Below the pieces are notes generated by a model. The model was not told the DNA's origin, did not search any database, and worked only from the letters and a program-made list of their open reading frames with translations. 64,000 nt of DNA. Source: Triatoma infestans (taxonomy: Eukaryota; Arthropoda; Insecta; Hemiptera; Reduviidae). The stretch spans positions 90,461 through 154,460 of the forward strand of contig JAAEAF010001579.1 of the NCBI GenBank assembly GCA_011037195.1. The letters are read 5' to 3'. This document shows positions 44,003 through 55,290 of this stretch, in pieces (position 1 is the stretch's first letter; each line of letters starts with the position of its first letter). Made by a program: the position numbers and the translations under genes.

Positions 44003-45252
44003 TACTTCCTCTTATTCCTAGTAAGAAGGAAGTATTGTAATAGTATCAAATTTTCGATATCGAGTTTTCACCGGAAATATCCGTTTAGAGGTCCCCTGAG
44101 TCCCAAAAAATGGTTTTTAGCAAATGGTCTGTGTGTGTGTGTGTGTGTGTGTGTTTCTTTATTACCATCGTGCTCCGCTGATTTGAGCACTACATGAAAT
44201 TTACAACATAGTATTACATGTATAAAATGCACATTACAACTTACATTTAAACTGAAATACATATTTATGCGGACAAAATTACATATTGTGAACATGGCTG
44301 TTACATGAAAACATTTATAATTATTTACACTTATGTAAAAATAGTACATAATATTAAAGTGCGGATATACGACAACCACAAATTAATGGAAGGAAATTCA
44401 CATTAATTAACTTGATTTAAAACAATAATTATTATAGATACAATATTAACTACTCTTATTTATTTGTTTATCATTAATTTTTATTGTTATTATCATTATT
44501 TTCTTTTAATATTTATTTATATATGTATGGTTATTTATTTATTTATTATTTTTATTTTTATTATTTTGTGTTATTTATAATATATATATATATATATATT
44601 TTTATTTATTTAATTTATTTTTTTATTTTTTTTTTTTTATATATTGTGTGTGTGTGTGTGTGAACAGCATAGCTCAAAAACGAAAAACCGTAAAAAGTTG
44701 AAACTTGATATTCCGTTTAGCTATCACCATGGCATCTGACAGTGGGTCATCTGTCAAAATTCCTCTACTGGAAGTACCACTTTAATAGTTGTTTTTTTTT
44801 TTTTTTCCACTTTTCTCAAAAATGGCTCCGACAATTTTCTTCAATCTTGGTATATATCAAACTACTCTTTTACTTAAAAATTTACAACTTTTATTTTGAA
44901 ATATTTTTCTGGGAAAATTCATTTAAGGGCACTTTTGGGGGTGGAGTGGGGAATTAGATTGTCCTCTAAAGTGTTATTTTAGTTTATTACACAATTCTAT
45001 CATCTAAATAATATTAATTAGAATTAAATATGTTGCTGTGAAATTCCGAGTTCGAAAAAGAAAAAAAATCAGAAAACCGGAAGTGCTTTTTTTTTTTTTT
45101 TTTTTTTTTCAGTTTTTGTGATTTTTCTCCATAAAAACATCGAGGAATTTCATTAAATTTGCTATACAAGGGATTTGCTATACGATGTTTATTGTCAATT
45201 ACAATTTTGAAAATTGGTGTAAAAGAAAGTTGTGTGAGTGTTTAATAGCAGA
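44003..45252 (+). mobile_element. Repeat A, single-core copy with a ~490-bp insertion in its microsatellite
   Basis: 44003-44151 is the hairpin end up to (GT)n, resuming at 44645 with (GT)n and 'gaacagcatagctcaaaaacg'. Only one core (boxes at about 44770 and 45080). Ends 'gtgtgagtgtttaatagcaga'. Confidence 0.85.
44152..44644 (-). mobile_element. Unclassified insertion, possibly a LINE 3' UTR
   Basis: Read on the minus strand it ends with the hairpin GTGCTC...GAGCAC followed by 'gatggtaataaagaaac' directly against the (CA)n tract, a layout common at LINE 3' ends. The other side grades into (TTTA)n/(AT)n low complexity (44470-44640). No coding motif. Confidence 0.35.
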
Positions 45253-45264
45253 TTTTTTTTTTTT

Positions 45265-45842
45265 TTGTGAGATATTTTGATATACATACATTTTTTCGAA
45301 CTCAAGGAACTTCAAAATATGTATTTTATGCTTCTTGCCAGCATGTGATAGGAAGTAAAAAAATATGGTTTCAAATACTCATACGACTTTCTCTTATCGT
45401 AGTTAAAACTTTGAACTGCAGTTTGAAAGTTAAAAAATTTGAATGAATATATATATAATCAAATAAATTTTTACCTTATTTATTTTACATTGGAAAGTTT
45501 TTTTTTAACAAAAACTAAATAAAAATAAAAAAAAAAAAAAAAAGATACAAAAAGTTGTTGAATGGAAGTGTGTGCGAGTATAAAAGGGGGGCCCTTCTTT
45601 GTTAAGGTGTGTCCGCTTGATTGAATTCTCTTACGGACGAACAAGTTCGAAAACAATAGGGATGGCCGGATTTTCACCTTCTTTACAACTAAGTATTACA
45701 AACATTGTAGTACAAAAACAACTACTTTCTTTTTTATTTACTTCAATAAAGTTTATTTAAATTAGTTTTTGTTTTCTAAATTTTAATTTTTTCCACAGAG
45801 ATTTTTCACCCATTCAAAAAAAAAAAAAGTTTTGTCTATTTT
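45265..45842. other. Unassigned with small repeat A echoes
   Basis: 'tttcgaactcaaggaacttcaaaat' and 'ctcatacgactttctcttatcgtag' (45297-45405) are diverged repeat A pieces. The rest is AT-rich. Confidence 0.5.
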
Positions 45843-46827
45843 TACTTTCTCTTACTCCTAAGTAAGAGGAAATATTGTAATCGTGTCAAACTTTCGATAT
45901 CGAGTTTTCACCGGAAATATCCGTTTTGAGGTCCCCTGAGTCCAAGAAAGTGGTTTTTAGCAAATGGTCTGTGTGTGTATGTATGTATGTATGTGAACAG
46001 CATATCTCAGAAACGAAAAATCGTAGAAAGTTGAAACTTGATATTCCGTTTGGTATCACCATGGGATCTGACACTACGTTTCTGTCAAAAATCCTCAACG
46101 GAAGTACCACTTTACTAGTTGGATTTTTTACTTTTTTGCGATTTTCTCAAAAATGGCTCCGACGATTTTCTTTAAACTTGAAATATCAACCACATATTCA
46201 AAGAGCTACAACTTTTATTTGAAACATTTCTCCGGGAAAATGCAATGAAGGGCACTTTTGGGGGAGGGGTGGAGTTAGGTTTCCATGTAAAGTGCTATTT
46301 CAGTTTATTAGACAGTTCTGTCATCTAAATAATGTTAATTAGAATTAAATATGTTGTTGAAATTCCGAGTTTGAAAAAAATTGGATAACCGGAAGTGCGT
46401 TTACTTTACCACTTTATTAAATGATTTATTCTCTTTTTCGCAATTTTCTCAAAAATGGCTTCGACGATTTTTTTGAAACTTCATATATAAATTAAACATG
46501 CAAAGATTTACATCTTTTATTTAAAACATTTCTTTGGGAAAATTCTTTTAAGGGCACTTTTAGGGGAGGGGTGAGGCTATGTTTTTCTCTCAAGTGCTAT
46601 CATAGTTGATTATACAATTCTATCATCCAAACATAATTAATTAGAAATAAATAGATGGCTAAAATTCAGTTTCAAGAAAATTAGTAAACCGGAAGGGCGC
46701 TTTTACTGAACAGTTTTTTCAGTTTTCGACGAATATCATTCAAATTTGGTACACAAACTATGAAATTTGTCAATTATAATTTTGAGAACTGGAGTAAGAG
46801 AAAGTTGTGTGAGTGTTTCACACCAGA
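45843..46827 (+). mobile_element. Repeat A, complete copy
   Basis: Hairpin end 'tcttactcctaagtaagagg', (GT)/(GTAT)n at 45970-45993, two cores, right end 'gtgtgagtgtttcacaccaga' with a T run. Close in sequence to the copy at 60100-61120 (both have the CCTAAGTAAG hairpin loop). Confidence 0.92.
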
Positions 46828-46844
46828 TTTTTTTTATTGTTTTC

Positions 46845-47550
46845 TCTCAATACTGCTAAGAGGATATACTGTAATTGGGTCATATTTTCGAAACTATGTT
46901 TCTACTAGAAATACATGTTTTGAGATCCCCTAAGAACGATATGAAATGATTTTTTGGAATGATTATCTCTGACGCCTCAGACTTGAAGAAGGGGGACCGG
47001 ACCATTACAGCATCTATAGACCAAGCATCGGTCAAAAACCGGAAATACACCTTTATTGAATGCAGTTACACTCACAATTAAACGACCTATATCTCGATTT
47101 AACGACTGCTCGTAAACGAGCTTATAACTTTTGTGATTAACGGTAGGTAAATTTGGTATTCACCCATAAACGTCACTTCACAACTTCTATTGCTTGTAGT
47201 TGATTCCCTGGCCGTTCACATTTAGATGTTATACACAAATATATGGTTTAAATGTCAAACAATTCAAAAAAGTATAATGGCAAATCAATGAAGTTTTACG
47301 ATAGCATCGAGAAATGTACAAAATAGACGTGTTTTTCTCAAAAGTATATCATCTTCTGTCCATCAACAGTTCCTGACTGCTTTATTAAATTAATTATTTT
47401 TATAATTATGATTAATTTATTCTAATTATGATTATCTGACTGATTAATATATGTAATATTAAGAGAATATATACGTATATGTAATTATTTTACTATACTG
47501 TTCATCATGCTGGTTATAATTTTGATTGAGAGTTTTCTATCTTTTTCATA
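46845..47550. other. Old repeat A fragment and unassigned sequence
   Basis: 46845-47060 retains 'actgctaagaggatatactg', 'tcatattttcgaaac' and 'cttgaagaag' echoes. The remainder has a small inverted pair 'taatta...attatga' and nothing else. Confidence 0.45.
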
Positions 47551-47552
47551 TA

Positions 47553-48404
47553 CCAGGGTCACTCAATAAGTAACGAGACAAATCGGTGTAGCTCAAAAAT
47601 GATTTATTTAATCAATACAAAAACTTTGGCTACATTTCAACATAGTCCCCAGCAATATTTTTACACTTGTCTCATCGTGCTTCTAATTTGTGTATGTCTT
47701 TGGGTTGATCTCGAAGCCACTTTAGCACCTGATTTTTTTTTTAACTTCTTTCATTGAATTGAAAATGTTTCCCACGTTGAGCCTCTTTAAAGGGTCAAAA
47801 CAAGGCGTCCGATGGGGCGAGATCGGGGCTATAGGGGGCATGTAAAAGGATCTCCACCCTACTTTTTGAAGTTTTTCTTGAGTAACCCGTAAGATATCTT
47901 GGAACCCATCTCACGTGCACAGTTACACTCACGTGCAGTTCTTTAGTTATCAGTTCAACAGTAATATGCCTGTTGTCCTGAATTAACGCGTTAATGCGAG
48001 ATTCGAGGAAGGAAGTTGCAACTTCAACCGGTCGTCCACTTCGTTGTTCCTCACAGACACTTATACGACCACTTTTAAACTGTTCTACCCACTTTGTAAA
48101 CGTTCGACCGGTTCAAACAATTATTCCCGTACAATTTCAACATTATTTCGTGGATTTTACTACCTTTGAAACGTCTCTGTAACTAAAAATATAATCACTG
48201 AGCGTTGTTCTTCCGTGGTGCAATTGCTCGAGCGGATTCTTCATTGTTTACTGAATACATTTGAGGTTACATTTACCAAATACTATCGAACAAGGATAAC
48301 AACTTGACGCACTGAAACTATTGTATTGATTAAATTTCTATCTACTATTGTATTGTTCTGAATTACAGCGATTTGTCTCGTTACTACTAATTGAATGACC
48401 CTCG
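47553..48404 (-). mobile_element. Mariner-like element, lineage 3, internally deleted
   Basis: 852 bp, terminal inverted repeats (CCAGGGTCACTCAATAAGTA / CGAGGGTCATTCAATTAGTA, imperfect) ending 'acgagacaaatcg', flanked by TA (47551-47552, 48405-48406). The minus-strand gene is deleted in the middle. Confidence 0.9.
47600..48240 (-). pseudogene. Mariner transposase remnant (lineage 3)
   Basis: Minus strand: WVEQFKSGRISVCEEQRSGR then PVEVATSFLESRINALIQDN and ITVELITKELHVSV (second helix-turn-helix), WVPRYLTGYSRKTSKSRVEI, then a jump straight to LLHAPYSPDLAPSD, KEAQRGKHFQF, LKWLRDQPKD and IAGDYVEM. The segment with D1 and D2 is absent. Several stops. Confidence 0.88.
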
Positions 48405-49410
48405 TAAATTAATTGTTATTCTCACTGATAAATAAACAAAACAAATGTTTGAGTTAAAATCTGTTTTCCAATAAATACAAACAAGTTATTCGCTTACAGA
48501 GACCAATTCGTTGTTATGGAGACGGTTAAATGACGAGCATCACTAATTTCTTCTTCTTCTATCACTTTTATTTGTAAGATTTTTCGAAGAAAATTGATAT
48601 GTAGAGGATATTGCAAGGTAATTGGAATGTTAAGCTTTTCTCTAAAATACCTCTTCAGCACAATATATAGTTTTACCACCTAGATAATATTAATACACAT
48701 TAGATGTATTGATAGAATTACAAATTTGAAGAAAAACCTGTTAACCGGAAGTGAGATTTTACAGAATAGTTTTGAGGTTTTGGATTTTTCTCGAAAATGA
48801 TTACGATATCCTTTATAATGGGGTTGATGAAGGAAAGAAATGGTCTGGTTTGAATGAACAAACAAAATATGGCTAACACTGTATAATATAAGAAGTGACA
48901 CTGACTGCCTGGACTTAAAATGGTAGAGGTATGGTAGGGTGGTAAAGGGTAAATGACACGTTGTGACTGGCGAGTGACCTCAGTTGTATGAACTCTATTG
49001 TATATCTATCTTCCGCCTCTGTATTTATGTAGTTTCTCCCACTCTAGTCCAAGAGAGTGGTCCTGTCATTTTGTCTCTCTTTTCTCTGCTACGGATCCTC
49101 TCTTTGGATCCTATTACACCTTTAAACTTGGAATGCTTGCTACGCAGACAGAAACGTATCACTTTTATTTTAAAATATTTTTCTAAAAAAAAATTTTTTT
49201 ATGGGTAGTTGGGCTAGATATGTGGCGTTAATTTCAAATGTTGTTATATGTAGTTGGTTCAGTGTTTTTAGGGCGCTCTTTTAGGGCCACAATATAATTA
49301 TCACTTCTCTACCAGCTAAGATTAATAGGTTGGTTCTTATCCCCCACCATCTCTATATTTATGGTAGAACAAATACTAAAATATGAGTTTAAAGAAAATT
49401 TGTCATTTTA
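48405..49410. other. Old repeat A relative and unassigned sequence
   Basis: 48560-48830 ('tttttcgaagaaaattgat', 'ctgttaaccggaagtgag', 'tttttctcgaaaatg') and 49130-49205 ('acttttattttaaaatatttttctaaa') are diverged plus-oriented core pieces. The rest is unassigned. Confidence 0.45.
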
Positions 49411-49412
49411 TA

Positions 49413-50327
49413 TACGGGTCCAGCAAGAAACAATGAACAGGTTTTCAATTTTCAGTTGTTGAAAATATTCCGACACATTTTCGTTGGGTATGATGTGGTG
49501 ACAACCTGTAAAGTTGACCTTGGAGATTTGGTCGCCATATCACTCATCTGTTTTGTTATGTTTCCTAGGAATCAGTTAGCCATGGAGCGTTGGACTGTAA
49601 GGGGAGCGTATTTGTGCCATAGAATGGTTTATTAGAACTCGTTCAATAACAGAAACTCAACGAGTTAAATCAACGTGATGCCCCTTCTCATCTCGCAATT
49701 CATCGTTGAGTGAAATAATGGCTTGAACAAGGCGATGAAAGAAAAACAAATCACCTCCAAGGTCGACCCCGTTCGATACGAACACCGGAAAACGTTGCTA
49801 GATTCTAACATTTTTTGTGCCAAATTTGCGTGAATTCGCAAATGGTGGAGACTTATGGTATCAAGAAGATGGTACCACTGCGCACACTACAAGAAGTAGC
49901 ATTGGAGTTCTGTGGAATTTCTTTCCTGGACGTTTAATTTCTCGCTTCGGAGATATGTTGTGGCCACCTCGTTCACCAGACCTCACGGCGCCTGACTATT
50001 TTCTTTGGGGTTATCTTAAGGAGAAATTCTACGAAGAAAAGCCTGTAAATTTGGAAGAACTAAAGGAACGCATCCGAGAAGAAATAAACAGAGTTAAGCC
50101 AGAGAAACACTCACAAGAGTAATGGAAAGCTTCCGCCGCCGCATACAGCAATGCATTCAGAAGTGATGGTGCTCACTTAAAAGATGTTGCATTCAAAAAA
50201 AATGATTGATGTTTCTTACTTTCCAAGAACTGTATTTAAGGTGATGTAGTAATACATATTGGTAATGTGCTGGTAATTACTATAATTTTCAACCTGAAAC
50301 CTGTTCATTGTTTCTACCGGATCATTA
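49413..50327 (+). mobile_element. Tc1/mariner-superfamily element, lineage 4, internally deleted
   Basis: Imperfect terminal inverted repeats sharing GAAACAATGAACAGG near each end (left 49413-49443, right 50296-50325). Encodes a broken transposase of the group carrying WYQ(Q/E)DGATAHT and WPPRSPDLT motifs. Confidence 0.8.
49583..50210 (+). pseudogene. Transposase of the SPDLT.DYFLWG group, deleted
   Basis: Start MERWTV at 49583 is the usual N-terminus, immediately frameshifted. A short helix-turn-helix remnant ends near 49800. From 49817 an open frame reads GDLWYQEDGTTAHTTRSSIG (second catalytic Asp), GRLISRFGDMLWPPRSPDLT and APDYFLWGYLKEKFYEEKPV (third catalytic site), then shifts to MESFRRRIQQCIQSDGAHLK. 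The first catalytic Asp region is deleted. Confidence 0.85.
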
Positions 50328-50339
50328 TGTAATTGCATT

Positions 50340-50570
50340 AAAAAGGAGTATGAGAAAGTCGTGTGAGTGTTTCACATCAGATTTTTTTTGTTTTGTTTTT
50401 AGCGCATTGTGCCCAGAAATATCTATTGCATTCCTGGAGCCTTGTCAGTGAAGTGAGCTGTAGACGCTTCAAGAAAGAAAATAACCTAACGGTAGGCAGC
50501 AGCACTATCTGAAATTGAAAGCGTACGAAAGTCCGGCACGCTACCAATTGAGCTAATCCTATATCCACAG
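50340..50570 (-). repeat. Repeat A end fragment and degenerate SINE
   Basis: 50340-50385 is a plus-oriented repeat A right end ('gagaaagtcgtgtgagtgtttcacatcaga'). 50395-50570 is a poorly preserved minus-strand SINE ('gagccttgtcagtg', 'gagctgtagacgcttcaagaa', 'ctaccaattgagctaat' as the tRNA head). Confidence 0.5.
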
Positions 50571-52010
50571 AATTATAAGTTACTTGCAAAGTTTTATAAA
50601 ATTTTTGGTTCTAACTTCTTCGGAATAGAAGAACCAACAGAAATTACAGAAAACCATACGATTATTATAATTATTTCTGATACGTATTTATTTAAATATA
50701 AAAAAAAAAAATTTAAATTACTATAAAAAAAAAATAAATCTTGAAATTTATTAAAGCGTAATTAAAAAGGAAAAAAACAAGTCATGTATATATAATGAAA
50801 ATTTAGAGCATACAAAGTTTTTCAAATGTTACATGTCATCTAGTTAGCAGTGACAGGATAAAAAAAAAAAAAGAACAGCAAAGGTTCCAGTCTTTTATAT
50901 TATAGCTTTTATAAAACTGTTGAAACTGTTTCTGAAACTGTTTATGAAATATTCAACCTAATGTATCCTTTTTATCTAAAGAAGATGGCAGACATTATTA
51001 TAATTTTAAAATGGAAATGTTCTTGTTAAGTTATAATAAAAATAAAAAGTATTAGAAGCTTTCCATAATTAGATTTAATCCTGGAAATAAATATGATTTA
51101 GATAATTAAAACCTATGTTTGATACTAGGATGGAAGTAATTAATTGTAATGTTGAGGAAGTATCTCATACAACCAGAGTGTTATACGTACGTTTATAAGG
51201 GGGACTAAGAAAGTTAATTCAATTAGTCCATAATCTAATTTGATATGAGCGACTGCAAAGGGAAGCAACGGACCCCCTTTCTCTTTCTAGAATCGAACAA
51301 CAAAAATATTTTTCAATTTACTGGAACTAAAGAGAAAAATTCACGACAGGAAAGTTGGACCCAATAGTTCCATCAGCAACCGCATCAAGGCGCCACAGCT
51401 TTTGTCATGCCCACAACAGTCTATTGGTGTCAGTTAATCTCTCACCAAGAAACTGTATCTAACTGTAAGAGAAATTGAATATAAGCTGACCAACTGAGGG
51501 CTTATGAATGAGTCAATAAATCAACTTTGAAAGTACCATCACCTAGCTAGCCACAAATAGCTGACCACTGTTAGAATAGGCAACAGTTCTAACTAAACTA
51601 AGCGACTCATATCAACCAACACTATATCATTCTACTACATTCATCTGCAACCAATAAGCATCATCAACTCATCGTTCGGTCACACAACTCTATATTCTCA
51701 TTATCTCGACGTCTCCTTATTCAGTGAAATCATATAAATATAAATTATTAGTAATTAATGCACTTCATTTGATCTCAAGAGAGAGAGAAATACTTCAGTG
51801 AAGCAGGGCTGCTCAACGATGTTGAGCTGCTAGATGACGCGGCGTACCATCAATCGAGAGACATGTGTTTAAACTATTTGATTATTAAGTAAAATATCCA
51901 ATCGTAAAAAGAAAATAATTTCAGGTACCTCATGCGAGACTGAAATAGTCAGGATATTATAAAGCAAAAACATGCTTAAATATATGAAACATTTTCAACC
52001 GTGCAAGTGC
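50571..52010. other. Unassigned AT-rich stretch
   Basis: 1.4 kb. 51180-51760 has TA-rich 5' sequence and a C/A-rich leader-like part that superficially resembles an LTR, but ends were not found. Confidence 0.4.
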
Positions 52011-52012
52011 TG

Positions 52013-52345
52013 GGATATTATGCCCAGGGAGTCAACAATAACGTCCTCCACAATCCGAAGCAAGTCATCAAGGCTGAGATGTCAACACTGCCCAAAAAGG
52101 CGGACGTCTCCGTTGGAATGACACCTCTCGAGCCAAACCATAGGCCCTGCACCCTATAGACCCTGTCTCTAAACTTGTCTCTAAATTTTTCTTTGAAGTG
52201 GGGAATACACTTCTCGTAAATTTGGCTTTTCTCCTCGTGGACCTTCTCCGCTTGACTCGCATCATTACTTTCATATCTGACCGTTGTTGGGTCCAAAACA
52301 AAAGCAATGTCGCTGTTTACAACAACATTCCCTACTACTTTTGCA
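52013..52345 (-). pseudogene. R2-type LINE, C-terminal endonuclease-region fragment
   Basis: Minus strand: VVNSDIAFVLDPTTVRYESN, EEKSQIYEKCIPHFKEKF, then VQGLWFGSRGVIPTETSAFL. This is the conserved C-terminal block of LINEs with a restriction-like endonuclease (PD...(V/I)xDxT(V/I)R(Y/F)E ... EK...Y...IP ... V.GL..G.RG.IP). Stops at about 52018. It ends next to the PLE element at 52371. Confidence 0.75.
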
Positions 52346-52370
52346 GATTAAAGAGGTATCCTGCTTATTA

Positions 52371-52640
52371 CATCTTCAGAGATATTTCCCGTGATTGCAT
52401 GCTTCTTTTTTGTGGTCTTCTTAAGGTTTCAGGCTTTCGCCCATCATCAGGATGCTTTTTGTCAAACAGTATGATCATTTAGATTTCCTCTGTGCAAATC
52501 GTATGTTATCACACTGTTTTGACAAATAGCATCCTGATGATGGGCGAAAGCTTGAAACCGGTCGATGACCACAAGAAGAAGTAGGCTATCACGGAAAATA
52601 TCACTGATGCTACCCAGCTCTGCGGAACCAACCACAACAA
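52371..52640 (-). mobile_element. PLE-like inverted-repeat element, type 1 copy 6 (divergent)
   Basis: Arms more diverged than other copies ('gatatttcccgtgattgcatg', 'ggtttcaggctttcgcccatc'), extension 'gctctgcggaaccaaccacaacaa' on the right. Target duplication not recognised. The right arm retains CTGATGA. Confidence 0.75.
52529..52570 (+). ncRNA. Hammerhead-ribozyme-like core with CTGATGA
   Basis: GCATC, CTGATGA (the commonest form of the hammerhead box), T, GGGC-GAAA-GCTT with two G-U pairs, GAAA, CCGG, TC, GATGACC. Helix I CATC/GATG and palindromic helix III are conserved although the flanking arm has diverged. Confidence 0.55.
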
Positions 52641-52784
52641 GTATACTCTGCTATATTTCAAGTTCTCAACCTAGCCTATATTTTGCATTGTGCAGATTAC
52701 AGAATGATTACGATATATGAGTAAAAATGTGCAATTTAAATAAAATTTATGATTTAAATAATAGTATTATATATATGCTGTTAG

Positions 52785-53065
52785 AAGAAAGTCATGTGAG
52801 TGTCAACACACACCCTGTTTTTCAAAAATTAAATTTTCAACGGAAGTAGATGTTTTGTGGGAACCCTGATGTTCGAAAAGACTGTTTTCTTGTTTTAGCA
52901 AGTGGTTGTATGTGTTGTGTTATGACAAAATCTGACATGAAGATTTCAGTCAAAATGGACTATTCGAAATGCGATTTAGTAACTGGTTTCTTTTAGTATT
53001 TTCGCGATTTTCATGAAAACATCTTCAAAGATTTTCTTTACACTATACTATTTACATACAAATAA
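52785..53065 (+). repeat. Old repeat A relative
   Basis: 'agaaagtcatgtgagtgtc' (right-end type), then 'aaattttcaacggaagtag', 'ttagcaagtgg', 'aaaatctgacatgaagatttcagtc' and 'cgcgattttcatgaaaac' in plus order. Confidence 0.5.
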
Positions 53066-53093
53066 CTATCACTATTATTATTATCATTATTTG

Positions 53094-53400
53094 TTTGAGG
53101 GGGAGGGACCAAACCGTCGCTATCCAAACCCTCACTGGGCCCATATAGCTACTCCATGAAAAACAACAACAAACCGGGTCTAGAATCCAGACCCGGATCT
53201 AATCCATCTAAGATTCACCGCAGTCCGAATAAATCGGACAATAACCTTAAGCGGAAATAGCCTAAGCTATTCCACAGACCAAAGATCCTGTACCCGGAAG
53301 GTTCCTCACAACCCAGGCAATCTGTCATAAGATGGATGGGTGTTTCCTCCTCTGTTTCATAGTGAAATGTGATTGATGTTATGTGTGTTTGTAGTAGCTT
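53094..53400 (-). pseudogene. LINE 3' end fragment in duplication
   Basis: Minus strand reads CETEEETPIHLMTDC-type tail (decayed by TGAAACAG context), GCEEPSGYRIFG, then a UTR containing 'ggtttggtccctccc' and an A/T-rich tail near 53094. Equivalent to 63655-63930. Confidence 0.7.
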
Positions 53401-53955
53401 GTGGCGTAAGCGGTTTTGTAAAGGGGGTTGTGTGTGTGTTCAAAGAGAAGAGAAGTAATAAGAATAATCAAGAAAACACTGGTACATTAAATTAAATATA
53501 TTATCTTTAAAGATATTTAAATATTTTATAATATCACAACTATTATGTTTATAAAATCAATTATTTATCTAGATTAAATGCAAAGCTCTTATGTTTTAAC
53601 TTGGCATTGATGCTAAGAGTGCGAAAAACAAGTGTTCTGGCTCAGTGTCTAGTTCAGACAGTCCTTAAAGAATGCCCTCTAATTGTTAGTTTAATTCTTT
53701 TCAAATAATGCTGGGAGTGTAATGGAGGGAGTGTATTGTCTTATCCTAACTGTTAATTGTCATTTTGTCTCTTCAGTACCACTGACCTAAATTATAGTAC
53801 CTGGCTCTTTCCCCTTCACTAAAACACACTGTTTGGACTAGCTAAAATTAACAAAATTATTTCACTAAACTATTTTCAAAATTTGTTGTGGTGGTTGGTT
53901 CCGCAGAGCTGGAAAGCATCAGAAACATTTTCCGTGGTAGCCTGCTTCATTTTGT

Positions 53956-53997
53956 GGTCATCGACCGGTTTCGGGCGTTCGCCCATCTTCAGGATGC
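53956..53997 (-). ncRNA. Hammerhead-ribozyme-like core, left arm
   Basis: Mirror of the right-arm core, with CATC/GATG, CTGAAGA, GGGC/GCCC, GAAA and ACCGGT all intact. Confidence 0.6.
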
Positions 53998-54091
53998 GTT
54001 TTTCAGACAGTGTGACAACAACACTACCTAACTAATTAGTGTAAAACTAAGTTGCTCTGTGCGAGTCTGTGTTGTCACACTGTCTGAAAAC

Positions 54092-54133
54092 GCATCCTGA
54101 AGATGGGCGAACGCCCGAAACCGGTCGATGACC
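54092..54133 (+). ncRNA. Hammerhead-ribozyme-like core, right arm
   Basis: Intact helix I, helix II and palindromic helix III. With the left arm this gives one core on each strand of the same element. Confidence 0.6.
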
Positions 54134-54235
54134 ACAAAATGAAGCAGGCTACCACGGAAAATGTCTCTGATATTTTCAAAATTATTATTTTCTTTCATTT
54201 CTTTCGTCCACTACAACAAACTACAAAATGTATCC

Positions 54236-54350
54236 GGCATGAGCCCCATTTTTTAGAGATGTCTCTTTAAACCACAATATCCAGTAAGGGATCCAACCAG
54301 ATGCCTGAAAGAGCTCCGTGAAAGACACAACAACAACCCTAATAGCCAAC
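54236..54350 (-). pseudogene. LINE RNase H-tail fragment in duplication
   Basis: Minus strand reads a decayed LTG(H/Y)CGLKRHL...GLMPD segment, as at 62030-62115. It lies directly after the 3' end of the SINE. Confidence 0.6.
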
Positions 54351-54592
54351 TTAATAATTTTTTCTTTTAGGCGCGTCAACATCTATGGTCATTAGCGCCC
54401 GGAGCCTTCTCAGTGCATTGCCGGCCTCTGGACAGTGTTCTCTCTTTACAGACAACACTGTCCAGCACCAGACAGTGAGCTATAGAGGCTCCTAGAAAGA
54501 ATAAAATCTAAGGGTAGCACAGCTGGACTCGAACCCGGGGTCCTCCTTCGAGTGGGAGTCCAGTACGCTAACCAGCTATTTCCTTCCCTCCA
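54351..54592 (-). repeat. tRNA-derived SINE
   Basis: Oligo(T)-rich tail 54351-54369, 'ggcgcgtc', body hairpin around 54440-54475, tRNA head with 'gaacccggg' B-box and 'gctaaccagctattt' A-box region ending near 54592. Same copy by descent as 61750 and 62720. Confidence 0.9.
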
Positions 54593-54636
54593 AACCCATA
54601 GTATCTACGTCTGTAAGATGGAAATATTAACATTGG

Positions 54637-54735
54637 CATCCGATATTTTATCCGTCGTAGCATGCATATTGATTTTGTTCCTGACCGGTTTCAGCATTTT
54701 GTTCCAGCATTGCAGACCCAGCCACATTTTCAACA
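54637..54735 (-). mobile_element. Type 3 PLE-like unit, 99 bp, single arm
   Basis: Minus strand: 'tgttgaaaatgtggctggg' extension, 'gctgaaaccggtcagg' (hammerhead 3' part), 'atgcatgctacgacgg', 'ataaaatatcgg'. An 11-bp duplication ATTAACATTGG (54626-54636, 54736-54746) flanks it. The paralogous site near 61700-61715 is empty. Confidence 0.8.
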
Positions 54736-54848
54736 ATTAACATTGGGCTTAAGTTTTCTAAATTGAGTTCGCATCGGAATCGGAATAATTTTTCGTATGT
54801 TTTTGGCAAATGATCGAGCTATGTATGTCAAACAAACTCAATATCTCT

Positions 54849-55290
54849 TTCTTTCTTCACAACCCAGGCAATGTCTTAAGATGGATGGGTATTTCCTACT
54901 CTGTCTCACAGACTCTACAAAATGGATTCGGCATGAGCCCCACATTATGTAGAGATGTCTCGTTAAACCACAATGTCCAGCAAGAGATCCAACAAGATGC
55001 CTGAAAGCGCTCCGTGAAAAACACAGCAACGTCTCACTAACGGCCTTGTACGGACCCCCGATGAGCATTTTGGTCTGCCGAAAACCAGCTGAGCTCATCT
55101 ATAAGGGTGAAGCTGTCCATGTTTGGAAGCGTGACAGATATGTGCCAGAAGACACATGCCAAAAGCAGGCTCGGAACCGATGAAAGGAAGAGAGGCGCCT
55201 AAATTGGCAAACCTATCCACTTCCTTATTCCCAAAAATTCCCATGTGATCTGGCAATATCTATCACCCTTTTATATGAAACCTTATTTCC
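54849..55290 (-). pseudogene. RNase H-type LINE remnant
   Basis: Minus strand: DHMGIFGNKEVDRFANLGAS and PFIGSEPAFGMCL (RNase H C-terminal motif), later LVGSLAGHCGLTRHLYIM and PNPFCRVCETE before an in-frame stop. It shows the uninterrupted order of the segments that are separated in the adjacent duplication units. Confidence 0.82.

Larger units (their letters stand above)
53884..54170 (+). mobile_element. PLE-like inverted-repeat element, type 1 copy 7
   Basis: 287 bp: extension 'tgttgtggtggttggttcc' on the left, intact arms, short spacer 'aactaattagtgtaaaac'. A 13-bp duplication TATTTTCAAAATT (53871-53883, 54171-54183) flanks it. Orthologous by position and inverted relative to 62166-62449. 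Confidence 0.88.
53094..54848 (-). repeat. Inverted duplication, left unit (M)
   Basis: Reverse complement of 61603-63930 in aligned blocks. Read on the minus strand the order is: unique leader from 54848, 99-bp type 3 PLE unit, SINE, LINE fragment, type 1 PLE insertion, ~650 bp of unique sequence, LINE 3' end. This unit carries both PLE insertions. Confidence 0.85.
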
